From the NCBI GenBank assembly GCA_050084515.1, contig CM114271.1:38316001-38380000 (forward strand): a stretch of 64,000 nt of DNA, given 5' to 3'. This DNA comes from Blasia pusilla (taxonomy: Eukaryota; Marchantiophyta; Marchantiopsida; Blasiales). The notes under the pieces are model-generated. The model was given only the letters and a program-made list of their open reading frames with translations. It did no database searches and had not been told where the DNA came from. Within the stretch, counting starts at the first letter, position 1, and every line of letters begins with the position of its first letter. Of the stretch, positions 1 through 10,554 are shown piece by piece. A program made the translations under genes and the position numbers.

Positions 1-1
1 C

Positions 2-973
2 TTCTCGAAGTGGATCGAGTCGGTTGCATTGCCTGACAAAGCGAGTGAGGGAGTAGCTTATGCCTTCCTTGATAGGGTGCTGAGTCATTATGGTGCAACG
101 GCTGAGGTGTTGACAGACCAGAGTATCGAGTTTCACGGTGAGTTCCATACCTTGTGTGATCAGGCATTGATCGACCACTGTACAACTTTGCGAGATCATC
201 CTGAGGCGGATGGATTAGCAGAGAGAGTTGTGCAGACGATGAACAGGGGTTTACGCAAGTATGGCTTGCAGAGAGGTCACCTAAGAGATTGGGACCTCCA
301 GTTGCCATGGTTGGCGATGGGATACAGATTCAGTAGGCAGGCATCCTTAGCGTCTTTTTCACCGTACTTGCTACTTTATGGCCAAGAGCCAGATTTACCT
401 GCGGCCATTAGTCGAGATGCTGATGAGGTGCCGGACCTTGATGACCCAGATGTATGGATGCGAGCATGTTCTTAGAGGGCTGAGTTGTTTTGGAGAATGA
501 TGCCCATGGCGTTCGAGAACTTGGCAATTGTGTAGCATCGGGATACGTTGAGGTATGCGACTATTCGGGATGGTGGTTATCGACCAACTATCTGGAGGTT
601 TCATCAAGGAGATTATGTCTACTTGCAGCAGACGGCACCGATGACGTTGGATGTGAGTGCAAGGCGCACTATCCTAAGAGTGCGTGATGTTTTGCCATTT
701 GGTGTTCTCTTGCTGGAGGGACGCGATGGTATGGTATGGAAGGACCATATGTGTAATTGTGCACCATGTCACCTTCCTAACATTAATGGCACAGTAGATC
801 TGAGCTCAGCAATAGTTCCTGCACGCTTGCGTTGTATGTTGTGTGGTTTTGCTCGTGGTGCGGCCACAATTCTAGTCTGCGATGGATGTTCGAGAGGTTG
901 GCATATGGCATGTCTGACGCCACCTCACACTAGGGTTCCTCGAGGACGATGGATGTATCCCAGATATACATAG
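2..973 (+). pseudogene. Ty3/gypsy integrase C-terminal half with PHD-like finger (copy A)
   Basis: Retroviral-type integrase core (rve fold), entered mid-domain at the window edge. The second catalytic Asp region reads LTDQSIEF, and the third acidic position lies in the HPEADGLAERV segment (around 190-230). A stop at 473-475 and a frame change follow. The C-terminal SH3-like part (GDYVYL, GVLLLEGRDG, then CAPCHLPN) resumes at 548. A PHD-like finger occupies about 833-970, with CMLC, CDGC and H-x2-C, but the last zinc-ligand pair reads YPRY where copy B has CPRC. The finger is therefore broken here. Inactive relic, with frameshift and stops. Confidence 0.85.
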
Positions 974-1160
974 AGGAGATACTAGGTAGGTTTTGATTCC
1001 GAATTTTTCTATGACATGGATGACAGGAAGCGACTAACGATGGGGCCACATGAGCACCCGGCCTTTTTGCTCTTAGTGTCCTAGAGATGTATGTCGTGGT
1101 AGGTAGGGATAGATGGCTATCTGGAGTTAGAGGGACCTAACCACCAACTAGGAGGGCGAT

Positions 1161-1287
1161 TGGAGATATTTTGATACTTCTCCCTGTGTGTATGGATGCC
1201 ATGAGTTAGCATGGGATCGTCTGTGTTTGTGTGTGTGTTCGATGACAGTGATGTATGTTATATAGCGATGTGTATGCGCACAAAAAT
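1161..1287 (+). repeat. U5-end repeat upstream of 3' LTR (copy A)
   Basis: This stretch begins TGGAGATATT right after a purine-rich tract and ends GCGCACAAAA. It repeats the last part of the adjoining LTR (1802-1910), with one extra block of about 20 bases. The same arrangement occurs in copy B (15676-15778 and 16133-16235). Confidence 0.75.
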
Positions 1288-1910
1288 TGTCATGATTGTT
1301 AGGATAGATTGGTGGGATCTAGCAGAGTGTCTACACGAGTAGTGGAGGACATGCCCAAGAGGTCGACGATGACTTGTTGAGGCCCCGAGAAACCTGAGAG
1401 AGCAGGTTTCCCCTTCGTTTTGGCTCATTTGGAGCCATATAGAGAAACTTACTATTTCGGATAAGTTTCCATATTGGGGATAGTTGACTTTCTACTTTTG
1501 GAAGTGGCACTTGACCCGCTACAGTAGGTCAAGAGCCAAGGAGGTGACCTGCGAGCATAGGTTACCGTTGAGAGGGCTTGGGAGAGGGAAGGGGGTATAC
1601 CTCCAAGAGAGAGAGCTTGAGAGCTCATTCTCTCTTTGTTGAACCTCTCGGCATAAGGCGGCGGAGTTATGGTCCCTTGCCTTGTGAGTGTAACCCAAGC
1701 CTCTCAATAGGAGAGTGGGTTTGGTTTGACATGAGAGAGAGTGCACACCTTTGAGAGCTATGGTGTGAGATGGTATAGAGAGAAATTGGATCTTATTTTA
1801 TTGGAGATATTTTGGTACTTCTCGCCTCTGTATATGGATGTTATGAGTTAGCATGGGATCGTTTGTGTTTTTGTGTGTGTTCGATGACAACGATGTGTAT
1901 GCGCACAACA
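1288..1910 (+). repeat. 3' LTR of gypsy copy A
   Basis: Starts TGTCATG and ends GCACAACA (TG...CA). The first third is a chain of inverted repeats: GAAACCTG/CAGGTTTC at 1389-1410, TGGCTC/GAGCCA at 1421-1437, GAAACTTA/TAAGTTTC at 1444-1469, CTTGACC/GGTCAAG at 1510-1533, and GGTGACCT/AGGTTACC at 1543-1566 (one mismatch). A TATA-like GGGGTATACC follows near 1590. A decayed relative lies at 25266-25647, and the solo LTR at 12688-13182 shares the GGTNACCTG hairpin. Confidence 0.75.
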
Positions 1911-1911
1911 A

Positions 1912-2153
1912 CTCCATAGTGTTGCAGGTTGAGCAGATGTGTTGTAGGCTAGAATAATTGCAAATAAACGGTGCAGTGCAGAACCTATACGGATCATAAA
2001 AGCTTCTTGAAAGCAAGAGAACACTTCCCTATTATCCTCAAGAAGTCCCAATTCAATAGCAGCCTCCTTGAATATTGGACATAATATTCCATTGACAGTT
2101 CTCAAGCATTCGTATGTGGTTGCTCCTCGAACATGATGGAGGAGTAATCTCAA
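1912..2153 (-). pseudogene. Helitron Rep fragment (region after the tyrosine motif)
   Basis: The minus-strand frame reads RLLLHHVRGATTYECLRTVN, then FKEAAIELGLLEDN, then LFAIIL and PATLW. This is the conserved block that follows the Rep domain in plant Helitron proteins. The frame runs into the end of the copy A LTR immediately after PATLW, which fixes the insertion point at 1910/1911. Fragment of a dead element. Confidence 0.75.
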
Positions 2154-2634
2154 CCAATGACATTCTCCTTCACCTATGAAGAAGTGAAATAAATCAGCTC
2201 ATCCCAATATATAAATACATTACTTTAGATAGTGGCACACAAAAGCAAATGTACTAAAAAAACTTCAAAGTATTCATTTGGATGAGTAAGGTATAAGCGG
2301 CTAATAGGATGGCCACAACCGAAGGAAAATCTCTATATAGATATTATGGAGCAGTCGAGTCACATAGATTGGTTGCAAACCATTCTGTCAAAGTCGTCTC
2401 TCTATTTACTTGTAGAACATCTTGAGGAGCGTCAACATCGTTGAAGTAGACTATTTGCTACTCTGGAAGATGAATTGCTAATCGCACAATACTTGGAAGT
2501 TCAGTATGTATGCTAAACTTAAAGAGTCGCCAACATGCCTCTGAAGAAGAAATATATCTGGAAAAATAATAATTCCAAGTGTTGAAGTAAGGAGAATGAA
2601 GTAATGTTGGAAAATAAAATATAATGCATATCAA

Positions 2635-2931
2635 TCAATTAGCAAAATCATACCCTATATCAAGATATGACGTCGTCTCGTCAACGACGTCGATTGCGTT
2701 GGATGTATCCATATCCTTTGACAACTTAAATGACACAGCATCAGATCCCTTACATACGTATTTGTATAAGTACTTCACAGCAGAAACCATACTTATGATC
2801 TCCAAATTAATGTGACAATCAAAGAGCATGCACAACAAAGGATTGTAGGGCACAACCCAACGATTATCCAACGAATGTTCACGCTTAACTATCGCCCTCC
2901 CATTCTCCAATCTACAAAAACACAATGACAT
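2635..2931 (-). pseudogene. Helitron Rep fragment with catalytic tyrosine region
   Basis: The minus-strand frame contains LDNRWVVPYNPLL, then CHINLEI, then AVKYLYKYVCKGSD. In Helitron Rep proteins the YxxKY..KG block carries the active-site tyrosines used for strand cleavage in rolling-circle transposition. Both tyrosines are present. The segment is separated from the HUH segment by stops and frame changes, possibly including a former intron near 2930-3018. Confidence 0.8.
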
Positions 2932-3017
2932 ATCAAGACCTCATTACATTGGCGTCATGTGCTATACAATAATAAAGATAAGCCGTGATGAAAAGATCCT
3001 TACATACGATAGATCGG

Positions 3018-3740
3018 TTATCCATCTTCTGTCTCAATAGTACTGGCCGCAAAAGGTTTGGGATAATCTTTTGTACACTTTTTTGTTTCCTTATCCATAC
3101 ATGGTGCATTTGGATTTAATGCTCCACATGGATCGTGAAGCATGAAATTAGCAACAATAGAATGTAACCTTGGATGGGTAGATTTTTCAGGGATTTGAGC
3201 CAAAATAATATTATCATAAGCATAAGTGGTACGTGGTTTATCCTCACGCCCTAAAATAATAAGCATGTGCACATGCGGCGGACCTCTTTTTTGGAATTCC
3301 ACCACATGGATGCATCCTACAACTTGACCCAATATTTGCTTGTCAATGATAAGTCGTAAAAAATCCTTTTTTTTCTTCTCAAAAACTCGTACAAGTAAAT
3401 CTGGTCGATCTGCAACTGATTGACCAAGTAATAAGGCTAAGGTAATCTCCTCCAACTTAGGATTGCATGTCATGGTCAAAAAGTAGTCAAGTTTTCCCAA
3501 ATGTCTTACAATCGCCATTGCATCCTAATAACATTGATGTATATGACGTAATCCTCCAGTAAAAGAAGAAAGTAATACAATGCGTCCCCCAAACCTTCAA
3601 CTATCCACATCATATCGATGCATGGCATCCTTAACACCTTGGTATAATTCAGCCCTTAATTCTTTTGATTCAAATGAACCCATGATAATCGTTGCATTTC
3701 TAAAGTGGCATAGAGGTCAAACATATATTCTTGAGTAAGT
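3018..3740 (-). pseudogene. Helitron HUH replication-initiator domain (Helitron_like_N)
   Basis: From 3518 down the frame is open for 166 residues. It contains DYFLTMTCNPKLEEI, the metal-binding HUH-type motif in GPPHVHMLII, and DPCGALNPNAPCM. Upstream (3530-3740), frame-broken sequence continues the same domain, with pieces such as VKDAMHRYD, GGRIVLLSSFTGG and HQCY. In Helitrons this domain nicks and rejoins single DNA strands. The HVH histidines are intact, but the flanking frames carry stops, so the copy is not functional. Confidence 0.85.
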
Positions 3741-3754
3741 TGAACGAACCGCAA

Positions 3755-4351
3755 TTACCGATTGTCATCTTCCCCTCCAATCCGCGTTTGAAGTCGAAAA
3801 CATGCAAATTTCAAGGCCGTTACACTCTGTGTTCTTCTTTCCTCAATAGCATCACCATCAACTCTCTCGCCATCTATGCCTTCATCTGAATGTTCAATGT
3901 GTCCCTCTTCCCCATGAATAACATGGTCCGATTGTTGGCATCCAAAACTCTTCAACGGTATCCCAAGATGCCAACCTGCTTCACTGTAGATAAATAATAA
4001 AACAAAGTGTAATAGAATATATGCTTCATTGAGGTCAGATACACGCTTCACTCCTCCTCCATGCAATTGTACAATTATATCACGATGGTCAATGTGTTCA
4101 CTTCCATCGCGCAGCAAAATAGCATCAACCTCATAAGTAGTTGGTAAGTTATAACGCTTCACATCCATACCTCTCTTACTTGCCTTGAGAATGATCCGTA
4201 TATTCAGATCACTTGCTTCATACTCCATATGACGAAAGATCTTCACATATAGATTGCATTGATGCAACATGTCTTGCAGCCCTTTCAAGATGTCTATGTT
4301 AAGATCAGAAGATCTAAACATAACTCTTCCTTGATTCTCCGATTCATTCAC
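3755..4351 (-). pseudogene. Helitron protein fragment upstream of Rep domain
   Basis: An open minus-strand stretch of 198 residues. It carries LQDMLHQCNLYVKIFRHMEY, then YNLPTTYEVDAILLRDGS, HRDIIVQLHGG, and a degraded YILLHFVLLF...GWH block. These are the signature segments between the zinc-finger region and the HUH domain in plant Helitron proteins. It keeps the order expected from neighbours at 3018-3740 and 4484-4777. Confidence 0.75.
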
Positions 4352-4483
4352 AGTATCATGACTGTAGAGTTAAGAAAATTGGGGATGGCCCCCTATATCA
4401 AGATGTAAAGGTTCAATAGAATGATAGATGTCGCCTTGGACCCTAAAGTGTCAAGTACCACCAATTTTTTCATTTACATGCAC

Positions 4484-4777
4484 TCAAGTAGATGCAAGTT
4501 GAAGTGCAGAATTGTAAGCTTCAACATGTGTAAGAAGATGAAGACTTCTAGGACCAACACTGGAAATCAACATTTTTAGAAATGGAGGAGACGATTTCAA
4601 GAGGGGTAATTGTGTTCTCCCATGGCCACAACACATGCCATATGGTGAATCATTAAACTTATAACCTTTGACCTTTTCACATTTCCAATGCAAGGCACGA
4701 CATGACGGGGATATCTCTATCATAGAACCCAATGTATGACGACCGCTAGTACGATTCAAACTCCTTTGTAATCGCAA
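4484..4777 (-). pseudogene. Helitron protein N-terminal zinc-finger-like fragment
   Basis: A minus-strand frame of 97 residues with CRALHWKCEKV, then CCGHGRTQLPLL, then HVEAYNSALQLAS. This matches the cysteine-rich block followed by the (R/E)xYNSxLxxAS segment found near the N-terminus of plant Helitron proteins. It lies just upstream of the 3755-4351 fragment in coding order. Confidence 0.7.
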
Positions 4778-4833
4778 CTTCCTAATATCACTTTCTTGGA
4801 AGTTTGGTCTCCTTGCAAGATTGACAAATGTAT

Positions 4834-5790
4834 TTACTCTAACAACCCTATGAATAGTAGATAACGGGCGAATTGTAGAAGCATTTGGTATAGTGAACTT
4901 TGAGGAGGTAACACAACTCCACTAACGGTAGAAGACACATCCCCAACATGGGGAAGAGTCCAAGAATTGTCGACGATATCATGTTCACCCTCATTAGGAA
5001 GAGTGGTGGATAACTCAACTCGTGGTGTTACATGAGTATTTGGCCCGATTGTGGATGAATTCTCGATAGCTTCATACAGTCCACAATTAGGTAACTCAAG
5101 TCTTGGCAAAATATAAATGTCCTTTGTGGATTGAAGATGGGCTTCTTGATTTTCTCCCACCATTACTCCATCCTCAATGGAAGGCATGGGTAAACATGAA
5201 CATATTTAGAAAAATGGGTTTGAGTGAGGATATACATACAAAACAAATATGAACAATCAATGGGTTTGAGTGAGGATATATAAACCTTATGAATTGACTA
5301 TCAATAGTCGGAAGCTCCATAGTTGGAATAGTTGGAATGTTCTCAACTTCAACATGAAGCGGTTTCCTTCTTTTCCTATACTCTCGATAATATGTCCTCT
5401 TTTTTTTCTTTGAGAACTTCCATTTTATGAGCGCGTATAACACCTTTTCATTTTTGGGCTTCGTTGAATACAACCTTCCAAAAATCACATATATCAACAA
5501 GATTCAAGGGAATCGAAAGTCTGGAACAACACTAGAATTTCAGAACAAAGAAATTTAGATGTCATTATTATAAAGGATGGAAATTTGGACTCAAAAAATG
5601 TTCGCCAATGAATTGAACTTACGTTGGAGATATTTCAAGGAGTGGTTTGTCTTCAATGTTTGTTTGTTGTGCTAAAATTTCCTTACAACGTGTACGCCTT
5701 TTCTGTTGTGCATTCGCACACATCAATTTTCGAAAGTCACGCAAATCTGTAAGATTTGACGGAAGAGGAAGTATGTGCAACAATTAATTC
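4834..5790 (-). pseudogene. Probable Helitron 5' coding or intron remnants
   Basis: Open minus-strand stretches at 4834-5187, 5174-5500 and about 5640-5760 contain basic runs (for example KFSKKKKRTYYREYRKRRK) and no domain I recognise. They lie directly upstream of the recognised Helitron fragments in coding order, so they may be N-terminal exons. This rests on position only. Confidence 0.35.
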
Positions 5791-5794
5791 AGGG

Positions 5795-6146
5795 TGTCAT
5801 GACCATCCGGATTATGTCGTAGAGTATAGTGTGCTAGTAGAGGCCATACCTTATGTAGGGCCGTAGTGTCTAGGTAGAAATGCGGTTTCATCCATAGGGT
5901 TGGGGGTTACTCCGTTGAGGGTGACTTTTCCAGTAGGGCCCGCTCTTAGGTTGGAGGACATAGTGTGGAGTGCACTCAAAGAACAATTAGTTCTTTGAGT
6001 TGAGCCTGTTGCGTTGGGAGTTAGCCTTGGTAGTGAGTAGAGCTCTTGGCTATGGTGGTTCCCGCAAGCTTCGACCTGGATTCTCCCATCGTGGAGTGGG
6101 TTTGGCTCGATTGTATATGATTCTATATATTTTTTATGACAGTAGG
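5795..6146 (+). repeat. 5' LTR of gypsy copy B (lacks the U5 end)
   Basis: Matches 15781-16132 of the 3' LTR, from TGTCATGACC to ATGACA plus a few bases. The last 103 bases of the 3' LTR are missing here; sequence switches to leader DNA after TAGGT. It contains the hairpin CTCAAAGAAC/GTTCTTTGAG at 5975-5999, also present in the 3' LTR. The same word recurs at 6163-6172 just past the LTR. No convincing tRNA primer binding site follows, consistent with loss of the U5/PBS junction. Confidence 0.8.
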
Positions 6147-7700
6147 TCTTTCATGGATTTCACTCAAAGAACTAGAGTAGATCGATGGTAGCTTTGATCG
6201 TGGATCAGTAGGATCTCGTTATGGCTGATTGTGTACTCAACCGTGGATGTTTGTGGCTTGTGGCCTATGTTGGAGGTGGGAATCTGGTGCATGGTTGGTT
6301 GGGAAAGAAGTGCCTTGCTAAGAGCTTTCCAACGCGCTTTAGATCGCCGGATTTTGTCAAGGCAGTTTGAAGTTATCAAAGATTGAAGATTCTGGTTCGT
6401 GTTCGACGGTTTTCTGATGTGAAGAGCTTGGACTGCGGAAGCTCTGTTCAAGTTCATCCAGATCGGGTGAGAGGTTCCTATTGCTACCTGTATTGTGATC
6501 TCATGTGAAGCTATCTGCTTGAGTGTGTGGAGCGTTGCGGATTTCTGTGTGCATGAATCTGGGCGGAAGTGTTGTCGGATTTGCGATTTTGGAGGTGTAT
6601 GGACAACAAGTTTGTCTGATTTTTAGCTCGGAGCACAGAGCTCAATTGTAGCTGATATTTTGAGGAGAGATAGCTATGGTGATCAATTGAATTCTGGTAA
6701 AAAAATTTTCAATTTTGGTTGAGGATTTGTGGAGTAATTGCTGATCGAAATTTTGCGGACTAGCTCAAGGTCTAGCTACTATGGACAACAGATCCGAGGG
6801 GCTGGTTGGTTGGTGACTCGTCTGTTGTTGGAGACGCCTATCCCATTGGGGGCGCCCTGGTTGGGCCTCTCTCCATAGAAAAGGATGGCGAAGTGTGGCA
6901 AACGGGGCATGGCTCGAGCATTTCTCGGCGGTTTGAGGCTTCCAGGCTTCCAGGCAACTCGTGGTAGCTCGGAGCGAGTGGGCGTGAGAGATGGAGTAAG
7001 GAGCAAGGAGCAAGGAGCAAGCAAGCAAGCTTGCTTGCTTGGGCGTGAGGCAGTTTTTGCAAGATTTGTGAGTTGAGTGTTGCATTACTGGTCACCCATC
7101 TTTGGGCTATTCTGCCTGGAAGATGCTTAACTACTGAGTTCTTAACTATGCCAATGTACACACATGTGTAGCTCATTTGGTGTTGTTCGGAGATATGTTA
7201 GGCGCTTTATGCATCTCGGGTTTTTGGTTGATGGACCTATAGCGCATAGTACGGTGTAGCCTCTCCATGAAGGTGATATTTTCATGTGCTGCTAGTGCGA
7301 CTAGCACGTCATCGACCAGCGGCGGAGTAGCTATTGCATTAGAATTGTGTGGTGGGTTCTGTGGATTCAGGGGGCACCACGTTTGATGGATTGTGTTACC
7401 TTGATTTCCATTTGCGATTGGAGGGTTGTCGTTGGACTTCTTGTGTTTGGATCCCCTCCATCGTTGCTTCTTGCTTGCGCGCCCATTGTTAGGGTTGACG
7501 CTGATTTCCAGAGTAGTTTTACTCCTGTGTGCTACCGGTAGTGAGGCTAGAGTGATGACCAGTAGACCATGGGAGGCTTCTTGTGGTGATGACATGTTAA
7601 GTTGCCTACACCCATAGCTAGTAGAGCTAGAATAATACAACGACATCGACGTCACTTGGTTACTTAGTGGTGGTGATTTGGTGGTGGTGCGGCATCGGCG
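6147..7700 (+). other. Leader (5' UTR) of gypsy copy B
   Basis: About 1.5 kb between the 5' LTR and the first gag-like frame. I see no conserved protein here; short frames on both strands look incidental. It contains a perfect 24-base palindrome of CAAG/CTTG units at 7018-7041 and the antisense 5S rRNA-like segment at 7090-7142. Confidence 0.6.
7090..7142 (-). other. 5S rRNA-like segment (antisense in gypsy leader)
   Basis: On the minus strand this aligns without gaps to the internal control region of plant 5S rRNA as I remember it. There are about 38 identities in 53 positions, including exact AGAACTC, AGTTAAGC (box A) and GATGGGTGACC (box C) at the correct spacing. The match does not extend clearly to the rest of the 5S gene. 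5S-derived promoters are known from Cassandra TRIM elements and SINE3. Here the segment is antisense to the host element. It could be a captured 5S fragment or a Pol III promoter relic. Confidence 0.6.
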
Positions 7701-8773
7701 TTGGTCATCACGGAGCTGGCTGGTGGTCTGGTTGGGGACCGTGGTGCGGACGGTGGTGGTTTTACATGGAGTGGATTGAGGTATCGGCTACCTTTTCCAC
7801 TTCCGACGGTTGACGAAGAGGAGGACGGGGATGTTCCAAACACCGAGTCTTCTACGTTGTTATCGAGTGTTGCAGCTCCATTGATTTGGGACATGGACAA
7901 AATATATAGGGCCATGAAGGGCCCACAACGATACTCGAGTGCAGCGGGCACCATTGAAGTGGAGGACTTCATTCAGGAGTTTGATACGTGGTGTGATATG
8001 CAGATGTTGCGGAACGCCACGTTGTTTACACCCTTCTTGGCTTGGAAGGGGTTGTTTAAGCACTTGGAGGGACCACCCATGGATGATTACCATGAGTTTA
8101 GGAGGGACCATGCTGCTGAGATTGAGGTGTGGAGACAATATTGGTCTCCAGGCTATGTGTCTATCACCCATGGTGGTAGTGGTAGTAGTGCTCTTACTGT
8201 GTCAACCAGCCCGACATTGAGTGGTGCGAGTACGAGCCGGAGTGGGGGTCCTAGTGGAGGTACCAGTGGGGGTACTAGTGGAGGTACTAGTGCTCCACCA
8301 TTCATTCAGCCCGGTTGTAGAGTTCTTCAAGAATTAAGAAGAACTATCAGGGAGTGAAGATAGAGAAGTTGAGGAGTCTTCAGGAATTTGAGCGAAAGAT
8401 TGGTGAGAGTCTTCGTGAGGCATACACTTGTATGTGACGCTTGATTTAAGTTACCCAGGGTGTGAATGAGGCTCAGGCAGTCTAGTTTTGGTATGGGATC
8501 TTGGACAAAGACTTGCGCTGCAGGGTACGTGATGCTACTCTTATGAGTGATGATTCACCCACATTGGCCCATGTGTTTGCTCTATTTGAGAAGATTGAGC
8601 TTAACATGGTGGAGGAGAGAGTGGTGACATCCGCATTCAGTAGGGATACAACTACTACTTCTCGTGTTCAGCAGTCCACCTCACAGTCTCGTAGTAGTGG
8701 TGGTGGTAGTCGTAGTGCAAGTCGTGGGGGGTACATACGACCTCAGTCAAGTCCTAGAGGGACACCTGCGTAG
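7701..8773 (+). pseudogene. Ty3/gypsy Gag (retrotrans_gag-like), frameshifted
   Basis: The first frame (7701-8357) has an acidic low-complexity start, then a capsid-like segment (VEDFIQEFDTWCDMQ, LAWKGLFKHL, EFRRDHAAEIEVWRQYW), then Ser/Gly/Thr repeats (three GGTS units at about 8260-8290). A frame change and stops near 8340-8500 separate it from the rest of the capsid region (8501-8773, LDKDLRCRV, ALFEKIE). Gag forms the virus-like particle. The length and order fit Gag, but the sequence is too divergent for a clade call by eye. Confidence 0.7.
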
Positions 8774-9290
8774 CGACCATTGCCTTCATTTGCTGCCCCT
8801 GCAGCAAGGACAGTCATGTTGGACATGTGGAGGTGATCATGATAGGAGGTTTTGTTCCCAAGAGGATGGGAGACAAACTTTGGAGGATGGGCCTCAGTCG
8901 GCGCCAACTCAGTGTGATCATTGCGGGAGACCAAGTCATCCTCGAGACCGTTGCTTTGATCTTCATCCATATTTGCGATCAGGCCGCGGCCGTGGTGGAG
9001 TAGCTCCAAGAGGCCGAGGTGGCAAGGGTGGTAGAGGTGGACCAGTGGTTGGAGAGCCTACGGTGGCTACCCCTACCACTACAACAGAGTCAGCTATGGC
9101 TTCCAGGATTGAGCAGTTGGTGCAGAGGTTGGCTATTATGGCTGGTATACGGCATAGAGCAGGTTCGGGAGCAGGGGCTTCCACCTCTTATGGAGGGGAT
9201 GATCTCTCTTATATGGCGAGTGCAGCACAGGTTGAGGCATCAACTGCGATTCTGAGAGGAGCCACTGAGGCGTCGAGCCACGTGGTGCTA
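8774..9290 (+). pseudogene. Gag nucleocapsid region with two zinc knuckles
   Basis: Within the frame 8664-9443, two CCHC-type knuckles follow the capsid part. The first is CWTCGGDHDRRFC (one residue shorter than the usual spacing) and the second CDHCGRPSHPRDRC (canonical). An Arg/Gly-rich stretch (GRGRGGVAPRGRGGKGGRGG) comes next, typical of nucleic-acid-binding tails. These bind the genomic RNA for packaging. After about 9290 the frame loses meaning and the protease region resumes in another frame. Confidence 0.75.
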
Positions 9291-9352
9291 CTGTGGATTT
9301 GGACCCATAGAGGGGTGAGGCTGGGAAGCAGGCTAGGCTTCCCCAGTCATTC

Positions 9353-10216
9353 TTGTTGTCTGAGGTGCTTAGGACTCCATCCATGGTTCCTACGCAACCT
9401 ATTGAGCCTACAGTGGGGACTGAGGCATCTACATCGCGTGTAGTAGACACGGATGTAGCATCCAGTGTAGTATTATGGATGGCAACTTCAGTGTTGGGAT
9501 CCCCATTGTTTTCAGCCACTGAGTTGATGGCCTTAGGAGTTGACTTAGCTCATGTATTTCAGCTAGCAGCCACGTTGTGTGAACGTGGGAGTGTTACTGC
9601 TACACGTGTTGAGGTGGATGAGGGTGTTACGGTGGAGCGACCCTCTATGTTAGGTGTAGCATTGAGTACTAGTGCTACTTGGCATGCATCAGCGGTGAAG
9701 ATGGAGGCATTACCAGCTAGACCAGCCATTGATCGTGAGAGGCTTACACCTGGTGTATGTATGTTGGACAACCGCAGTGGGATATTCCGATTGGTGAGTC
9801 CTACAGGACAGGTGTATAGACCAGATAGAGTCTTGTTAGACTCTGGTGCACAACCTTTGATGTTGGGAAAGGCGGCATGTATTGGTTTGGGTATTCGGAG
9901 GTCAAAGCTTAAGCCTTGCCCATTCTAGATTCAAACATCACTTGGAGGAGCCAATGATAGGTCTCAATTCATGACGCGGGAGAAGTTGTCTGTACATTTG
10001 AGATCGGATCATGCGACTGATAGCTCTTGGTTGGGAGTACTTGTAGTGGTCACATCAGCCGAGTTGTATGATGTACTAGTTGGAGGAGCAGTATTATACC
10101 CGATGGGTTTTCAGATGGACTACTGGACTGAGATAGCGTCTTATAGATCTGGTTGGCAGTCCGGGGATGGACTTATGAGCAAGGTTCCTGTGAGGTGTAT
10201 TTATGGGCTCGACTAG
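9353..10216 (+). pseudogene. Ty3/gypsy aspartic protease region
   Basis: The frame 9353-9928 ends in a retropepsin active site, LLDSGAQPLMLGK (DSG at about 9838-9846). After a frame break, 9971-10216 carries the second half (VVVTSAELYDVLVGGAVLYPMGF), which resembles the flap and C-terminal strand region. The protease would cleave the polyprotein. The N-terminal 150 residues are a Ser/Thr/Val-rich linker without recognised motifs. It leads directly into the DNMT-containing frame. Confidence 0.7.
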
Positions 10217-10554
10217 GAGGGTCTTCCCCAACAATGTTAGCATCCGTGGCTCGTTTTAGTGCAATAGTCACTTGGCTAGGAGACTTTTTGGAGGGTAATC
10301 TTTCTGCTATGGATTCTCCTGTGCATGAGGAGGTAGAGGAGGTCCCTATTTTTGCAGTAGTGGCATCCTCATCGTTGGATGTCCCACTTTGGAGTTCAAG
10401 CGGTTCACTACGGCAGGAGGCTGATCGCCTAGTGCAGGAGGCTTGGTGTGAGGCCATTATACCTCACGAGGAAGAGGAGGCCCCACGGCGGACTCCTACT
10501 TCTGGTCCAATTGGGTTATCCCCTCTGGATACTACACCCATTGTATGGCAGTAT

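Larger units (their letters stand above)
1..1910 (+). mobile_element. Ty3/gypsy LTR retrotransposon copy A, 3' part
   Basis: The 3' portion of a Ty3/gypsy element whose 5' part lies before the window. In order it holds the integrase core, an integrase C-terminal region, a PHD-like finger, an untranslated stretch, a polypurine-like tract (about 1151-1160), a repeat of the LTR end, and an LTR ending in GCACAACA at 1910. Right of 1910, minus-strand Helitron protein similarity starts at once, so the element inserted into a Helitron coding region. It has the same layout as copy B at 5795-16235, but the LTR sequence has diverged strongly, so it belongs to a sister subfamily. Confidence 0.85.
1911..5794 (-). 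mobile_element. Decayed Helitron, Rep-encoding part
   Basis: A series of minus-strand segments that together match the N-terminal half of plant Helitron Rep/helicase proteins: zinc-finger region, linker, HUH replication domain, and tyrosine region. They lie in several frames with stops. Copy A interrupts the element on its left and copy B on its right (continuing at about 16236-16560). The helicase half would lie beyond copy A, outside the window. No Helitron termini were seen for it. Confidence 0.8.

Noticed and set aside
7018-7041. Perfect 24-base CAAG/CTTG palindrome
   Set aside because: It is made of a simple 4-base repeat meeting its complement, so it probably arose by slippage. It is noted only inside the leader entry.
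6765-7176. Three overlapping minus-strand frames in the gypsy leader
   Set aside because: Different frames of the same sequence, with no conserved motif. The 5S-like match explains part of the region better.
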